Positions 1 to 11,137 are shown, counted from the first letter of the stretch. The stretch: DNA of 64,000 bases from Microvirga ossetica (GCF_002741015.1 NZ_CP016616.1:2451501-2515500), one strand, 5' to 3'. Translations and numbers: made by a program. The notes: generated from the letters alone by a model not told the origin.

Positions 1-1102
<1,102 letters not shown>

Positions 1103-1160
1103 GGCCTGTCCTGCCTTGAAGATCTTAAGGCACGCCCTGGAAGCGGGACGCACCCCGATG

Positions 1161-1823
1161 TTAGTGATGGGCAGCAGCGAATGCTGTCCGGGCGGCCCTG
1201 ATGAAGGCCTCGATCCGCGCCGGATCCTTGAGACCCGGTCCGCTTTCCACCCCGGTCGACACATCGACGGCCTGCGACTTGGTAAGTCGGATCGCCTCCG
1301 CCACGTTGTCGGGAGTGAGGCCCCCTGACAACATGAAGGAAAGCTTGGGGTCAAGCCCGTTCAGGACCCGCCAGTCGAAGGCGAGCCCGTTGCCGCCGGG
1401 CAGGGCATTCGCCGTGCGGGGCGGCTTGGCGTCGAGCAGGATGCGGTCGACGCCACCGGCATAGGGGGTCAGCGCCTTGAGATCCGAAGGCTCCGCAATG
1501 CCGAAAGCCTTCATGACCGGCCGCCTGACCATCGACCGGATCTCGGCCACGCGCTCGGGCGTCTCGCTTCCATGCAGCTGGATCAGGTCAGGGTTGATGG
1601 CCTCGATGGCCTGGGCGATGTCCTCGTCGCCGGGATTGACCAGAAGAACGACGCGCTGCGCCCGTCCCTTCGCCTGCAGGGAAAGACGGTGGCCGAGATC
1701 GAGGCTCACGTGACGGGGGCTCTTAGGGTACCGCACGAAGCCGACGAGATCCGCGCCCGCTCCAAGGGCGACGTCGAGGGTCTCGGGCGTGGAGAGCCCA
1801 CAGATTTTAATCAGGTTGTCCAT
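1161..1823 (-). CDS. trpF: Phosphoribosylanthranilate isomerase
   Basis: TrpF isomerises N-(5-phosphoribosyl)anthranilate to CdRP in tryptophan synthesis. It is a single (beta/alpha)8 barrel of 220 residues, the normal family length. The N-terminal IKICGLS motif carries the catalytic Cys (residue 8), and [13 protein letters not shown] near the C-terminus carries the catalytic Asp and a phosphate-binding loop. The frame is open further upstream, but ATG at 1823 gives the family N-terminus, whereas an earlier start would add about 52 residues of unrelated sequence running into the neighbour. It lies 10 bp after an ornithine cyclodeaminase homologue and 58 bp before trpB, so the three are probably co-transcribed. 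Confidence 0.96.
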   Translation of the reverse strand: MDNLIKICGLSTPETLDVALGAGADLVGFVRYPKSPRHVSLDLGHRLSLQAKGRAQRVVLLVNPGDEDIAQAIEAINPDLIQLHGSETPERVAEIRSMVRRPVMKAFGIAEPSDLKALTPYAGGVDRILLDAKPPRTANALPGGNGLAFDWRVLNGLDPKLSFMLSGGLTPDNVAEAIRLTKSQAVDVSTGVESGPGLKDPARIEAFIRAARTAFAAAHH

Positions 1824-1833
1824 AAGGGGTATT

Positions 1834-2781
1834 TTACAACGCTTTTGCCAGCGAGCGCCATACGAGCATTGCCGCAGCCAGATCCTCCAGCGCGGCACCG
1901 ACCGATTTGAAGGCGGTGATGGCTTGAATCTCACGGCGCGGCGGGGTCCGGCACAGGTCGGCAAGCGTGCCGCGCACATGGCTCTCGGAGATGGCGCCGC
2001 CCTGGAGCGACACGGCCACGTCGCCGCCCTCGACCTTGGCGGCGGGCGTATCGATATAGACCTGCGAGCGAAGCAGGGCCTCGTCGTCCGCCTCGCGCAT
2101 CTTGAGATTGAAGGCGCCGACGAGATCGAGATGCGCTCCCGGCTTCAGCCAGGCACCCTTGACGATGGGCGCGCTCGAAAGCGTGGCGCAGGAGACCAGA
2201 TCGGCCGCGCGCACGGCGGCCTCCAGATCCGTCACCGCGGTGACGGGCAGGCCCTCGGCCTTGAGCTCGGCGGCAAGCGTTTCGGCCTTCTCAGCCTTGT
2301 GGTTCCAGAGCGCAACCTCACGGATCGGGCGCTGGCTCATATGGGCGCGGATCAGGAAGGGAGCGAGCGCGCCTGAGCCGACCATCACCATGCGGCTCGC
2401 GTCCTCGCGCGCCAGATGGCGCGCCGCGAGCGCCGAGGCGGCGGCCGTGCGCCAGACGGTGAGGCGCGCGCCGTCGAGAACGGCGACCGGCGCGCCCGTG
2501 GTTCCGTCCATGAGCAGGTAGGAGCCCATCACGCTGGGCAGGCTTCGGGTGCCGTTCTCCGGAAAGACGGTGACGATCTTCACGCCGAGAAAGCCGTCCT
2601 GCATGGCGGGCCCCGTCCAGGACGGCATGAGCAGCAGGGTGCCGTGGGCCCCTTTCCGCTCGATCTCGTGGTGGTGGCGCACCGGCGTGACCATGTCGCC
2701 GCAAAAGGCCTCGGCGAGAGCCTCGATCAGGGCAGGAAAGGTCAGAACCCGATCGATCTCGGCAGATGTCACGACACGCAT
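1834..2781 (-). CDS. Ornithine cyclodeaminase / mu-crystallin family NAD(P)-dependent oxidoreductase
   Basis: A 315-residue member of the ornithine cyclodeaminase/mu-crystallin family. Members include ornithine cyclodeaminases, delta-1-pyrroline-2-carboxylate reductases and alanine dehydrogenases, so the substrate cannot be read from sequence alone. Seen: an N-terminal substrate-binding part with GTLLLMPSW and LGVKIVTVFPEN, a Rossmann loop VMVGSGALAPFLIRAH at about residues 130-145, and the segment GAHLDLVGAF typical of the family. Length is normal for the family. It sits between a LapA-domain gene and trpF on the same strand with only 10 bp before trpF, suggesting one transcript. Its presence inside an otherwise ribosomal/trp block is somewhat unexpected. 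Confidence 0.85.
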   Translation of the reverse strand: MRVVTSAEIDRVLTFPALIEALAEAFCGDMVTPVRHHHEIERKGAHGTLLLMPSWTGPAMQDGFLGVKIVTVFPENGTRSLPSVMGSYLLMDGTTGAPVAVLDGARLTVWRTAAASALAARHLAREDASRMVMVGSGALAPFLIRAHMSQRPIREVALWNHKAEKAETLAAELKAEGLPVTAVTDLEAAVRAADLVSCATLSSAPIVKGAWLKPGAHLDLVGAFNLKMREADDEALLRSQVYIDTPAAKVEGGDVAVSLQGGAISESHVRGTLADLCRTPPRREIQAITAFKSVGAALEDLAAAMLVWRSLAKAL

Positions 2782-2804
2782 GGCAGGGTCTTGGAAGCCT
2801 TCTC

Positions 2805-3164
2805 TTAGAAGCCTTGGCTCTGGGAGGACGGAACCGTTGCCGGCAGGGTCGTGCCCGGCGCGCTCTGCGCCTTCAGGCGCTCGGTCTCATAGCGCAGCTG
2901 ACGCGTCTCGCGCCTGAGCTCGCGGCGGGACTTGCGGTTCTTTCCCTGCGCGAGCCAGCTTGCCACGCCGCCGATCACCACGCCGAGCATGACGGCAGCG
3001 AAGATCACCGCGAAGAGGGGAAGCTGCGTCGCGAATTCCGGTGCATCCTGGGAGAACGGATCGAGCGACAGGGTCACCGGCGCGCGGTTCGCCACGGCGA
3101 GCAGCACGATCAGGATGGCCACCGGCAAAAGAATAAGCGCCTTCAGAAACCGAATCACGGACAC
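2805..3164 (-). CDS. LapA (DUF1049) domain inner-membrane protein
   Basis: A 119-residue protein with two predicted membrane helices (about residues 6-26 and 48-71), the second ending in GVVIGGVASWLAQGK, followed by a basic, charged tail with coiled-coil character (RKSRRELRRETRQ...). This layout matches the lipopolysaccharide assembly protein A domain, whose E. coli member works with LapB in controlling LPS synthesis; a role here is inferred from family only. The start is GTG with GAGAGG upstream. The gene lies 10 bp after ihfB on the same strand, a neighbourhood found in other Rhizobiales. The C-terminal Ser/Thr/Pro-rich end looks disordered. Confidence 0.82.
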   Translation of the reverse strand: MSVIRFLKALILLPVAILIVLLAVANRAPVTLSLDPFSQDAPEFATQLPLFAVIFAAVMLGVVIGGVASWLAQGKNRKSRRELRRETRQLRYETERLKAQSAPGTTLPATVPSSQSQGF

Positions 3165-3174
3165 CTCTCACGAA

Positions 3175-3489
3175 TCACTGGGCGGCCGCGGCCTTGAGCA
3201 CCTTCGGAGCCGGAGCGTTGAGCCGCTGTCGCATTTCCTTGCCCGTCTTGAACACGGGAACGACCTTTTCGGAGATGGAAACGGATGCACCCGTGCGCGG
3301 GTTGCGGCCCGTGCGGGCATCCCGCTTCTTCACGGAGAACGCCCCGAAGCCGCGCAGCTCGACCCGGTCGCCCCTGGCCAGCGCGTCGCCGATGGTGTCG
3401 AGAATCGCATTCACGATCTTCTCGACATCGCGCTGGTAGAGATGCGGATTCTGCTCGGCGATCTTGAGCACCAGTTCGGATTTGATCAT
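3175..3489 (-). CDS. ihfB: Integration host factor subunit beta
   Basis: IHF-beta pairs with IHF-alpha to bend DNA sharply at sequence-specific sites in recombination, replication and transcription. The 104-residue product shows the HU/IHF fold: an N-terminal helical body ([15 protein letters not shown]...), the GFGAFSV turn, and the DNA-inserting arm RTGRNPRTG with the intercalating proline at residue 64. The Ala/Lys-rich C-terminal tail (KVLKAAAAQ) extends beyond the E. coli protein, as is usual in alphaproteobacteria. The gene follows sppA on the same strand after 25 bp and precedes the LapA-domain gene. The order rpsA-sppA-ihfB is conserved in related genomes. Confidence 0.95.
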   Translation of the reverse strand: MIKSELVLKIAEQNPHLYQRDVEKIVNAILDTIGDALARGDRVELRGFGAFSVKKRDARTGRNPRTGASVSISEKVVPVFKTGKEMRQRLNAPAPKVLKAAAAQ

Positions 3490-3514
3490 GGGCGGCTATA
3501 TCTTTGACGTTGCT

Positions 3515-4480
3515 TTATTTTTCCGAAGGTTGCCAGACAGCCAGGAGGCCGTCAAGTTGTGCAATCTGCGCATGAGACGATACCCGGCGTAAGCCTTCGG
3601 CCACACGCTCGAAACCGAAGAGATCGGCCAATGTCGCGCTCATGGTGAAGATGGAAAAATCCCGGTCGCTGCTCGGCTTCCAGTCGCGAATCGGCAGGTC
3701 CTTGGCCACGCCCTTCGTCTGCTCGAGCCAGGCGACCGCATCGCGCTCGCCGCCGATCTTGTCGACGAGCTTCATGGGCACGCCCTGACGGCCGCTGAAG
3801 ACCTGGCCGGTGGAGGCAGCACTCAGCTCGCCCTCGTTCAGGCGACGGCGGTCGCGCACCAGGGCCTTGAACCAGTCATAGGTGTCGTTGACCACGGCCT
3901 GCATGGCGGCGCGGGCCTCGGGCGAGGTCGGCTTGAAGGGGCTCGGCTCCGCCTTGAGCGGCGAGGATTTCACCTCCTCCAGCTTCACGCCGACCTGGCC
4001 CATGAGCCCGGACAGGTCGGGATATTGGAAGAGCACGCCGATGGAGCCCACGAGCGAGGTTTCGCGCGCCACGATGTAATCGGTCGCAATCGCCGTGATG
4101 TAGCCGCCAGAGGCCGCCGTGCCGTCGACGAAGGTGACCACCGGCTTCTTCTCGGCAAGCCTGCGGATGTTGCGGTAGATCTCTTCGGATCCCGTCGTGG
4201 TGCCGCCGGGACTGTTGATGGAAATCACGACGCCGGAGACCGCGCTCGAATCGCCCACGCGCTGCATCAGGTCCGCGAGGCGCTGGTTGCCGGTGATCAC
4301 GCCGTCGACGGAGATTCGCGCGATCTGGTTCTGGATCGCGCCGTATCCCGCCCGGTCCGCGGCAGCATAGCCCAGCGCGGCCACGGCGGCGATGAGGCCG
4401 GAGAACCCCAGCACCCGCCAGAAGGAGAGCTTGCGGCGCAGGCGGCGGCGGTCGGCGATGGCTTCGGCATCGATGGACAT
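3515..4480 (-). CDS. sppA: Signal peptide peptidase SppA (S49 family)
   Basis: A membrane-bound serine protease that degrades cleaved signal peptides. The product is 321 residues, the short single-domain SppA form. A basic N-terminus (RRRLRRK) precedes one membrane helix at about residues 22-44; the S49 core follows with INSPGGTTTGSEEIYRNI, FVDGTAASGGYITAIATD, the nucleophile loop VGSIGVLFQYP and the general-base lysine region SSPLKAEPSPF. The open frame extends 59 codons further upstream, but that stretch resembles no family member; ATG at 4480 gives the usual N-terminus. The gene lies downstream of rpsA, but two strong terminators separate them, so it may depend on read-through or its own promoter. 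Confidence 0.93.
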   Translation of the reverse strand: MSIDAEAIADRRRLRRKLSFWRVLGFSGLIAAVAALGYAAADRAGYGAIQNQIARISVDGVITGNQRLADLMQRVGDSSAVSGVVISINSPGGTTTGSEEIYRNIRRLAEKKPVVTFVDGTAASGGYITAIATDYIVARETSLVGSIGVLFQYPDLSGLMGQVGVKLEEVKSSPLKAEPSPFKPTSPEARAAMQAVVNDTYDWFKALVRDRRRLNEGELSAASTGQVFSGRQGVPMKLVDKIGGERDAVAWLEQTKGVAKDLPIRDWKPSSDRDFSIFTMSATLADLFGFERVAEGLRRVSSHAQIAQLDGLLAVWQPSEK

Positions 4481-4644
4481 CGGCGGATCTCTCGGGTTCG
4501 TCTTTTGCTGGTTCCAAGTCGGATGCGAGGGGCAGCACCCTAGATTGGTTTGAATGCATTTTCCAGGCGGCGCATCGGAATCCCCATCGCCTGGGAAAAT
4601 GCTTTGGCGAGAAGGCAGATAGGGCAGCAAGCGAGCCGGCCAAC

Positions 4645-4674
4645 AAAAAACCCGCATGATCGCTCGCGCGGGTT
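4645..4674 (-). terminator. Second intrinsic terminator downstream of rpsA
   Basis: Read leftwards, an imperfect GC stem (aaacccgc ... gcgggttt) is followed by TTTTTT. It stands about 10 bp beyond another terminator, making a tandem pair after rpsA. Confidence 0.8.
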
Positions 4675-4683
4675 TCCTGAAAT

Positions 4684-4712
4684 AAAAAATCCCCGGGCCG
4701 GAGCCCGGGGAT
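4684..4712 (-). terminator. First intrinsic terminator downstream of rpsA
   Basis: Read leftwards, the perfect stem atccccgggc/gcccggggat with a short loop is followed by TTTTTTA, 29 bp after the rpsA stop codon. It is a canonical intrinsic terminator. Confidence 0.88.
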
Positions 4713-4740
4713 CCATCAAACTCTGACGTTCAGAGCCCGA

Positions 4741-6438
4741 TTACTTCTTGTCCTTGGCCTTCAGGGCGGCGCCGAGGATGTCGCCGAGCGACGCACCCGA
4801 ATCGGCCGAGCCGTACTGAGCCATGGCTTCCTTCTCCTCGGCGACCTCGAGGGCCTTGATGGAGACGGTGACGCGGCGGGCCTTGCGGTCGAACTGCGTG
4901 ACGCGGGCATCGAGCTTCTCGCCGGCGGCGAAGCGCTCGGGGCGCTGGTCGGCGCGGTCACGAGCAAGCTCGTTGCGCTTGATGAAGGTGGAGAGGTCGG
5001 TATCGACGATCTTCACTTCCAGGCCGCCGTCCTTCACCTCGAGAACCTCGCAGGTGACGATCTGGCCCTTCTTCAGCTCGCCGGCCTCGGCGAAGGGGTC
5101 GCCGGCCAGCTGCTTGATGCCGAGCGAGATGCGCTCCTTCTCGACGTCCACGTCGAGAACCTGGGCGCGCACGACATCGCCCTTCTTGAAGTCGTCGATG
5201 ACCTGCTCGCCCGGACGGTTCCAGTCGAGGTCTGAGAGATGGACCATGCCGTCGACGTCGTTCTCGAGGCCGATGAAGAGACCGAACTCGGTCTTGTTCT
5301 TCACCTCGCCCTCGACGACGGTGCCGACAGGGTGCTTCTCGGCGAAGGCCTCCCACGGGTTCTGGAGCGTCTGCTTCAGGCCCAGCGAGATGCGGCGCTT
5401 CACCTGATCGACCTCGAGGATCACGACCTCAACCTCCTGCGAGGTGGAGATGATCTTGCCCGGATGGACGTTCTTCTTCGTCCAGGACATCTCGGAGACG
5501 TGGATCAGGCCTTCGATGCCCGGCTCGAGCTCGACGAACGCACCGTAATCGGTGATGTTCGTGACGCGGCCCTTGAGCTTCGCCTGGACCGGGTAGCGGG
5601 CGGCGATGCCCTCCCACGGATCGGCGAGCAGCTGCTTGATGCCGAGCGAGATGCGGTGCGTCTCGTGGTTGATCTTGATGATCTTCACCTTGACCGTCTG
5701 GCCGATGGTTACGACCTCGGACGGATGGTTGACGCGGCGCCATGCCATGTCGGTGACGTGCAGCAGGCCGTCGATGCCGCCGAGATCAACGAACGCACCG
5801 TATTCGGTGATGTTCTTGACCACGCCGTCGATGACCTGACCCTCTTCGAGGTTGGCCACGAGCTCGGAGCGCTGCTCGGCGCGGCTCTCTTCGAGAACCG
5901 TGCGGCGCGACACGACGATGTTGCCGCGGCGGCGGTCCATCTTGAGGATCTGGAACGGCTGAGCCACGCCCATCAGCGGGGTGACGTCGCGGACCGGGCG
6001 GATGTCGACCTGGGAGCGCGGCAGGAACGCCACGGCGCCGTCGAGGTCGACGGTGTAGCCGCCCTTCACCTGGTTGAAGATGGTGCCGTTGACGCGCTCC
6101 TGGGCCTCGAAGGCCTTCTCGAGCTTCACCCACGACTCTTCGCGGCGGGCCTTGTCACGGGAGATGACGGCCTCGCCCAGCGCATTCTCGATGCGCTCGA
6201 CATAGACCTCGACCTCGTCGCCGACGACAACCGTCTGGTCGCGGTTCGGGCCGGCAAATTCTTTCAGGGCGACGCGACCTTCGGTCTTGGCGCCGATATC
6301 GATGACCGCGACGTCCTTTTCGATCGCGACCACCTTGCCCTTCACGACCGAGCCTTCGCTGATCTCGTTCGTGCGGAAGGATTCTTCGAGCAGGGCCGCG
6401 AAATCTTCACGACTCGGCTGTTGCAAAGCTGCAGACAT
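4741..6438 (-). CDS. rpsA: 30S ribosomal protein S1
   Basis: S1 binds mRNA on the 30S subunit and helps unfold structured leaders for initiation. The 565-residue protein carries six S1 (OB-fold) repeats, visible as repeated blocks such as [20 protein letters not shown] and [20 protein letters not shown], with linkers [10 protein letters not shown] and ERISLGIKQ. Length is normal for alphaproteobacteria. The start is ATG at 6438 with a strong AGGAGAACCT ribosome-binding site; upstream in-frame codons do not match the family. It is followed by twin terminators. Cytidylate kinase (cmk), which usually precedes rpsA, is not present upstream here; a frameshifted isomerase gene stands there instead. 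Confidence 0.97.
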   Translation of the reverse strand: MSAALQQPSREDFAALLEESFRTNEISEGSVVKGKVVAIEKDVAVIDIGAKTEGRVALKEFAGPNRDQTVVVGDEVEVYVERIENALGEAVISRDKARREESWVKLEKAFEAQERVNGTIFNQVKGGYTVDLDGAVAFLPRSQVDIRPVRDVTPLMGVAQPFQILKMDRRRGNIVVSRRTVLEESRAEQRSELVANLEEGQVIDGVVKNITEYGAFVDLGGIDGLLHVTDMAWRRVNHPSEVVTIGQTVKVKIIKINHETHRISLGIKQLLADPWEGIAARYPVQAKLKGRVTNITDYGAFVELEPGIEGLIHVSEMSWTKKNVHPGKIISTSQEVEVVILEVDQVKRRISLGLKQTLQNPWEAFAEKHPVGTVVEGEVKNKTEFGLFIGLENDVDGMVHLSDLDWNRPGEQVIDDFKKGDVVRAQVLDVDVEKERISLGIKQLAGDPFAEAGELKKGQIVTCEVLEVKDGGLEVKIVDTDLSTFIKRNELARDRADQRPERFAAGEKLDARVTQFDRKARRVTVSIKALEVAEEKEAMAQYGSADSGASLGDILGAALKAKDKK

Positions 6439-6736
6439 AGGTTCTCCTGAATGGCCCTCGTTCAAGGGGCAACGCCGGCGGCTCGTGTTAACGGGCCGTT
6501 CCCATCCGCCGCTGCCCGAGGACGCCCCTTTAGGGCCATGTCCGAGGCATGCCGCTCTCGAGAGCGGGCCGGCGTATCGTCGACGGATGAAAACGCTGTA
6601 CCGACAAGACTTTTTCGGGACGCCGCGAGGGCGCGGAACACGCACCCTGACAATCGAAAACCGTCAATGTCCTGTCGGATGGGGGTTTCTTTATCCCAAG
6701 TGGCTTCGGATCACAAGGCTTTCAAGGGTTTGGTCG
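6439..6736. other. rpsA leader region with a 16-bp perfect palindrome
   Basis: No gene is seen in these 298 bases. They must hold the rpsA promoter and leader, but no convincing -35/-10 pair was found by eye. CCGCTCTCGAGAGCGG at 6552-6567 is a perfect palindrome about 115 bp upstream of the rpsA start. Confidence 0.5.
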
Positions 6737-7365
6737 TCAAACCGGCCAATCCGAGCGCCGGGCCTGGGCGAGCGCCCAGTCGAGGGCCTGTTCGAGGCGG
6801 TCGTTGCCCCAGAACATCTCGCCGTCCTCGGTGAAGAAGGTGGGCGCGCCGAAGATGCCGCGCGAGAGCACCTCCTCGCCCATGCGGCGCAGGCGCATCT
6901 TGTTGCAGTCGGTCAGCGCCTCCGCGAGGATCGCCTCCGGATCGAGGCCGAGATCCGTCAGGATCGGGCTCAGGACCTGCGGGTCGGAGATGTCCCGGCA
7001 TTCGCCGAACTCGGCCGTATAGACGGCCCGGGTGAAGGCGGGCGTCCAGCCGCGATCGGCCCCCAGCAGCGCGATGCGCGCGGCGAGGACACCCTTCTGG
7101 GGAAAGGTTTGGGACGGTAGAAGGGCAGCCCGAGCCGGGCGGCCTCGCGCTCCATGTCCCGCCACATGTAGCGGCCCTTGTCGGGATGGAGCGCGAACGG
7201 CGAGGTCTCCCACCCTTGGGCCTTGAACACCGGCCCGAGCAGGAAGGGGCGCCACAGGAGCTGGATTCCCGCCGCCTGCGCCGCCTTCTCCACGCGCATG
7301 GCGGCGAGATAGGAATAGGCCGAGGCGAATTCGTACCAGAATTCGAGAATGGGCTGACGGATCAT
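6737..7365 (-). pseudogene. DsbA-family 2-hydroxychromene-2-carboxylate isomerase, interrupted by a one-base deletion
   Basis: The two halves of one protein lie in different reverse frames. Residues from ATG at 7365 read MIRQPILEFWYEFASAYSY through GLPFYRPKPFP, matching the N-terminal thioredoxin-fold part of the HCCA isomerase/kappa-GST family (DsbA-like). The continuation QKGVLAARIALLGADRGWTP through DRLEQALDWALAQARRSDWPV is in the next frame and ends at 6737. Adding one G/C in the run GGGG at 7099-7102 would restore a single ~209-residue protein of normal family length. It could be a real loss of function or a homopolymer sequencing error. HCCA isomerases act in naphthalene breakdown, but most chromosomal homologues have unknown glutathione-dependent roles. 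Confidence 0.8.
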
Positions 7366-7603
7366 GAGCGTCTCTTGAGGCCAGGCGGTTCCGGCAGCAA
7401 GGCTTGCGCCTCCCTAAGCCGGCTCGTTATTCCCCCGGCAGGGGGCGTACCGCATCCCCTTCGGTTATGGCAGTCCACGGCATTCCGGTCAGGAATGCAG
7501 AGGAAGCATGCCGCCCCGATAAATGCCCGTTGCACGGACAAGGCTTCCGATTTAAGTCGCAGGCATCCTATTCCTGAACCCTTGCACTCTGGAACCCTTC
7601 GCT

Positions 7604-8836
<1,233 letters not shown>

Positions 8837-8861
8837 GCGACAAGCGCAAACGGCTGGCACA

Positions 8862-8894
8862 AACGGCCAGGTCCCTTCCCGGTCGTTTTCTTTT
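8862..8894 (+). terminator. Intrinsic terminator after argG
   Basis: AACGGCCAGG pairs with CCCGGTCGTT (one mismatch, one G-U pair) around a short loop, followed by a T-rich run (TTCTTTT). It starts 26 bp past the argG stop. Confidence 0.65.
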
Positions 8895-8978
8895 GGATTG
8901 CGTCCGACGCCCCAGATGCGGGTCACGATCTTCCAGCCCTGAGAGGCTGGCCCAAGGCAATCAGGGCACGACCGAAGC

Positions 8979-9085
8979 CCTCCTCCCCCTTGTGGGGAGG
9001 AGTTGGAGGGGGGTGTGAGCGATAGCCTTTGAAGGTTGGGCGCCTACATCCCCACCCTTTATCCCTCCCCACCAGGGGGAGGGAG
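8979..9085. repeat. Intergenic inverted repeat (CCTCCCC type)
   Basis: Two inverted copies of a CCTCCCCCTTGTGGGGAGG-like unit (about 8981-9001 and 9063-9083) flank a ~60-bp spacer. Together with the argG terminator, this fills the 317-bp gap between argG and vapB. No gene is seen there. Confidence 0.6.
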
Positions 9086-9153
9086 AATGCGCCGGCATTG
9101 TTTTCGTCATCTTTTGATGCGATGTTCTGTGCCTATCCGATGAGAGGCCGATC

Positions 9154-9351
9154 ATGCGCACGACCATTGCCCTGGATGACAGTCTTGTTGCGAAGGCGCA
9201 GGCGATGACGGGTCTGCGCGAGAAATCCGCCCTGGTTCGAGAGGCTTTGGAAGCCTTGATTCAGCGTGAAAGCGCGCGGCGCCTCGCCAAGCTCGGCGGC
9301 AGCGAGCCGGATCTGCGACCCATCCCGCGGCGGCAGCCCGATCCCGCATGA
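9154..9351 (+). CDS. vapB: VapB-type antitoxin
   Basis: A 65-residue protein beginning MRTTIALDDSLVAKAQAMTG, the ribbon-helix-helix DNA-binding N-terminus seen in VapB antitoxins, followed by an Arg/Pro-rich tail (LRPIPRRQPDPA) that in relatives wraps round the toxin active site. Its stop overlaps the next start in ATGA, the usual arrangement of type II toxin-antitoxin operons. It would neutralise VapC and autorepress the operon. GAGAGG lies just upstream of the ATG. It sits between two repeat-rich intergenic regions, consistent with horizontal acquisition, though its codon use is not obviously different from its neighbours. Confidence 0.85.
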   Translation: MRTTIALDDSLVAKAQAMTGLREKSALVREALEALIQRESARRLAKLGGSEPDLRPIPRRQPDPA

Positions 9352-9716
9352 TCCTGGTCGACACCTCCGTCTGGATCGATCATCTCAAAACGGGCGACGA
9401 CAACTTGGCCCGCCTCCTGGAAGCCGGCCGCGTCCTCATGCATCCTTTCGTGCTGGGCGAGCTTGCACTCGGCAGCCTCCGGAACCGACAAACCATTCTT
9501 GAACTGCTCGGACAATTGCCTCGGGCGGAAATGGCAACGGACCAGGAAGTCTTGAGTCTCATCGAAGCGGAAACCCTCCATGGCACCGGCATCGGCCTCA
9601 TCGATGCCCATCTTCTCGCTTCGGCGAAGCTGACGGCGGGATCATCCCTGTGGACCCGCGATAAAAGGCTCGAGCGTCTGGCCGCACGACTGCACGGGTC
9701 CACGGAGCTTGAATAA
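9348..9716 (+). CDS. vapC: VapC-type PIN-domain ribonuclease toxin
   Basis: A 122-residue PIN-domain protein. The acidic metal-binding residues expected of an active VapC are visible: D5 in MILVDTSVWID, a Glu in VLGELALGS, an Asp in GIGLIDAHLLASA and an Asp in LWTRDKRLERLA. VapC toxins are Mg-dependent RNases that cut initiator tRNA, other tRNAs or rRNA; the target here is unknown. The gene overlaps vapB by 4 bp, so the two are translationally coupled. Length and motifs suggest an intact toxin. A repeat resembling others common in Rhizobiales follows directly downstream. Confidence 0.88.
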   Translation: MILVDTSVWIDHLKTGDDNLARLLEAGRVLMHPFVLGELALGSLRNRQTILELLGQLPRAEMATDQEVLSLIEAETLHGTGIGLIDAHLLASAKLTAGSSLWTRDKRLERLAARLHGSTELE

Positions 9717-9898
9717 GGCTCGCTGGAGCATCTTTCGGCGAAGCGGATCCGGTTGCGGAAAACCAAAGATGACAGATGATTCCACGTCAGTGGAAACAAC
9801 TCTAGCGCTATGCACGATCCTGCAACGCGCTTGCCTCGCGTGGCGCCCGTTCTATCCTTGAACGAACGTTCCCGATACGATGACCGACGAGGCCGAGT

Positions 9899-10756
9899 AT
9901 GGCCCATGCCGAGCCGGACAATTTCACCATCCGCGCGATGACGCGCGCGGATCTCGACCGGGCGGTCGAGTGGGCGGCGGCGGAGGGCTGGAATCCGGGG
10001 CTCGACGATGCCGGGTGCTTTCACGCGGCCGATCCGGCGGGCTTCCTGATGGGTTTTGCGGGCGACGAGCCCGTCGCCTCGATCTCGGTCGTGCGCTATG
10101 CCGACACGTTCGGCTTTCTCGGCCTCTACATCGTGCGTCCGGAATGGCGTGGTCGGGGTTTTGGCTATCGGCTCTGGCAGGCCGGCATGGATCACCTGAC
10201 AGGCCGCATCGTCGGCCTCGACGGCGTCGTCGCGCAGCAGGCGAATTATGCCCGCTCGGGCTTCGCGTTGGCGCATCGCAACGTGCGTTTCGGCGGCGCG
10301 GCGCAGGTGGATGCGCCCGACGACCCGCGCATCCGGCCGGTCGATGCCGCCCTCGTCGAGGCCGTTCTCGCCTATGACCGGGACTTCTTCCCCGCCGCGC
10401 GCGACACTTTTCTGCGCTGCTGGCTTAAGGACGACGCGCGCAAGGCCCTCGCCTTCGTCGAGGAAGGCGCTGTCAAGGGCTATGGTGTCCTGCGCGCCTG
10501 CCGCAGCGGCTTCAAGATCGGGCCGCTCTTCGCCGAGGGCGAGCGCGAGGCCGACTTGCTATTTCGCGCGCTGACCGCGCGGGCCGGGGGCGCCGAAATC
10601 TTTCTCGACCTGCCCGAGCCGAACGAAGCCGCGATCAGACTCGCCGCCCGCCACGGCCTGTCGCCGGTCTTCGAAACCGCCCGGATGTATCGCGGCGAGG
10701 CGCCCGACCTGCCCCTGTCCCGGACCTACGGCATCTCGACCTTCGAGCTGGGATGA
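9899..10756 (+). CDS. GNAT-family N-acetyltransferase with C-terminal acetyltransferase-like domain
   Basis: A 285-residue protein with an N-terminal GNAT domain: the acetyl-CoA-binding beta4-alpha3 region reads LYIVRPEWRGRGFGYRLWQAG (about residues 76-96), containing the R/Q-x-x-G-x-G/A loop as RGRGFG. Residues from about 150 form a second, GNAT-related domain (YGVLRACRSGFKIGPLFAE...) as in the YitH/Acetyltransf_18 two-domain proteins. The substrate is unknown. GAGG lies about 8 bp upstream of the ATG. The gene is solitary, between vapBC and a repeat-rich gap. Function beyond acetyl transfer cannot be stated. Confidence 0.85.
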   Translation: MAHAEPDNFTIRAMTRADLDRAVEWAAAEGWNPGLDDAGCFHAADPAGFLMGFAGDEPVASISVVRYADTFGFLGLYIVRPEWRGRGFGYRLWQAGMDHLTGRIVGLDGVVAQQANYARSGFALAHRNVRFGGAAQVDAPDDPRIRPVDAALVEAVLAYDRDFFPAARDTFLRCWLKDDARKALAFVEEGAVKGYGVLRACRSGFKIGPLFAEGEREADLLFRALTARAGGAEIFLDLPEPNEAAIRLAARHGLSPVFETARMYRGEAPDLPLSRTYGISTFELG

Positions 10757-10787
10757 CGCAGTCGGTCCGCAGATGACAGGCGGCACG

Positions 10788-10937
10788 CGCTCCCTCTCCC
10801 GGCTGGGAGAGGGCTGGGGTGAGGGAAGGCCAGGGTGGAGGGAGGTGCAGCCAGCGGTTCGGCTTTCGGCAAGTCGTGACGCTTTCTCGTCAGGGGCGCT
10901 CCCTCACCCCTGCCCCTCTCCCAGCCGGGAGAGGGGA
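10788..10937. repeat. Large imperfect inverted repeat (CTCTCCC/GGGAGAG type)
   Basis: Arms at about 10788-10826 and 10900-10936 are near-perfect inverse copies, each itself containing the palindrome ctcccggctgggag. The spacer is about 73 bp. No ORF is present. It resembles intergenic palindromes common in alphaproteobacteria. Confidence 0.7.
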
Positions 10938-10960
10938 TGACCGTCTCTGATGCCACCCAC

Positions 10961-11054
10961 CCCGTCATGGCCGGCCTCGTGCCGGCCATCCCGATGCGGA
11001 AAAGCGCGGCACCTCTCAATTCGGGATCACCGGCACGAGGCCGGTGATGACGTG
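10961..11054. repeat. Dispersed palindromic repeat, family A, copy 1
   Basis: The end parts cccgtcatggccggc and ccggtgatgacgtga are inverted and enclose the internal palindrome ggccggcctcgtgccggcc. A second copy, about 85 % identical by eye, lies at 62671-62766. Confidence 0.8.
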
Positions 11055-11102
11055 AGAGGGAGACAAGAAAGTGGCGGGCAATGTTATGTTCTCACTTTGT
11101 TC

Positions 11103-11131
11103 TTGACGGCGGCCATAAGCTCTGCTATATC
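11103..11131 (+). promoter_or_regulatory. Orphan sigma70-type promoter
   Basis: TTGACG (11103-11108) and TATATC (11126-11131) are 17 bp apart, an ideal housekeeping promoter. The next rightward gene, typA, is about 1 kb away, with a leftward gene in between. Confidence 0.5.
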
Positions 11132-11137
11132 GTGAGG

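Noticed and set aside
5239..6450. Rightward 403-codon open frame
   Set aside because: It lies antisense to rpsA, whose six S1 repeats are clear; GC-rich third positions keep the other strand open.
9720..9815. Possible attachment site or IS remnant after vapC
   Set aside because: The sequence resembles a common Rhizobiales intergenic repeat; no transposase piece, tRNA end or target duplication was seen.
8979..11054. CRISPR array
   Set aside because: Repeats are inverted and few, without regular direct repeats and spacers.
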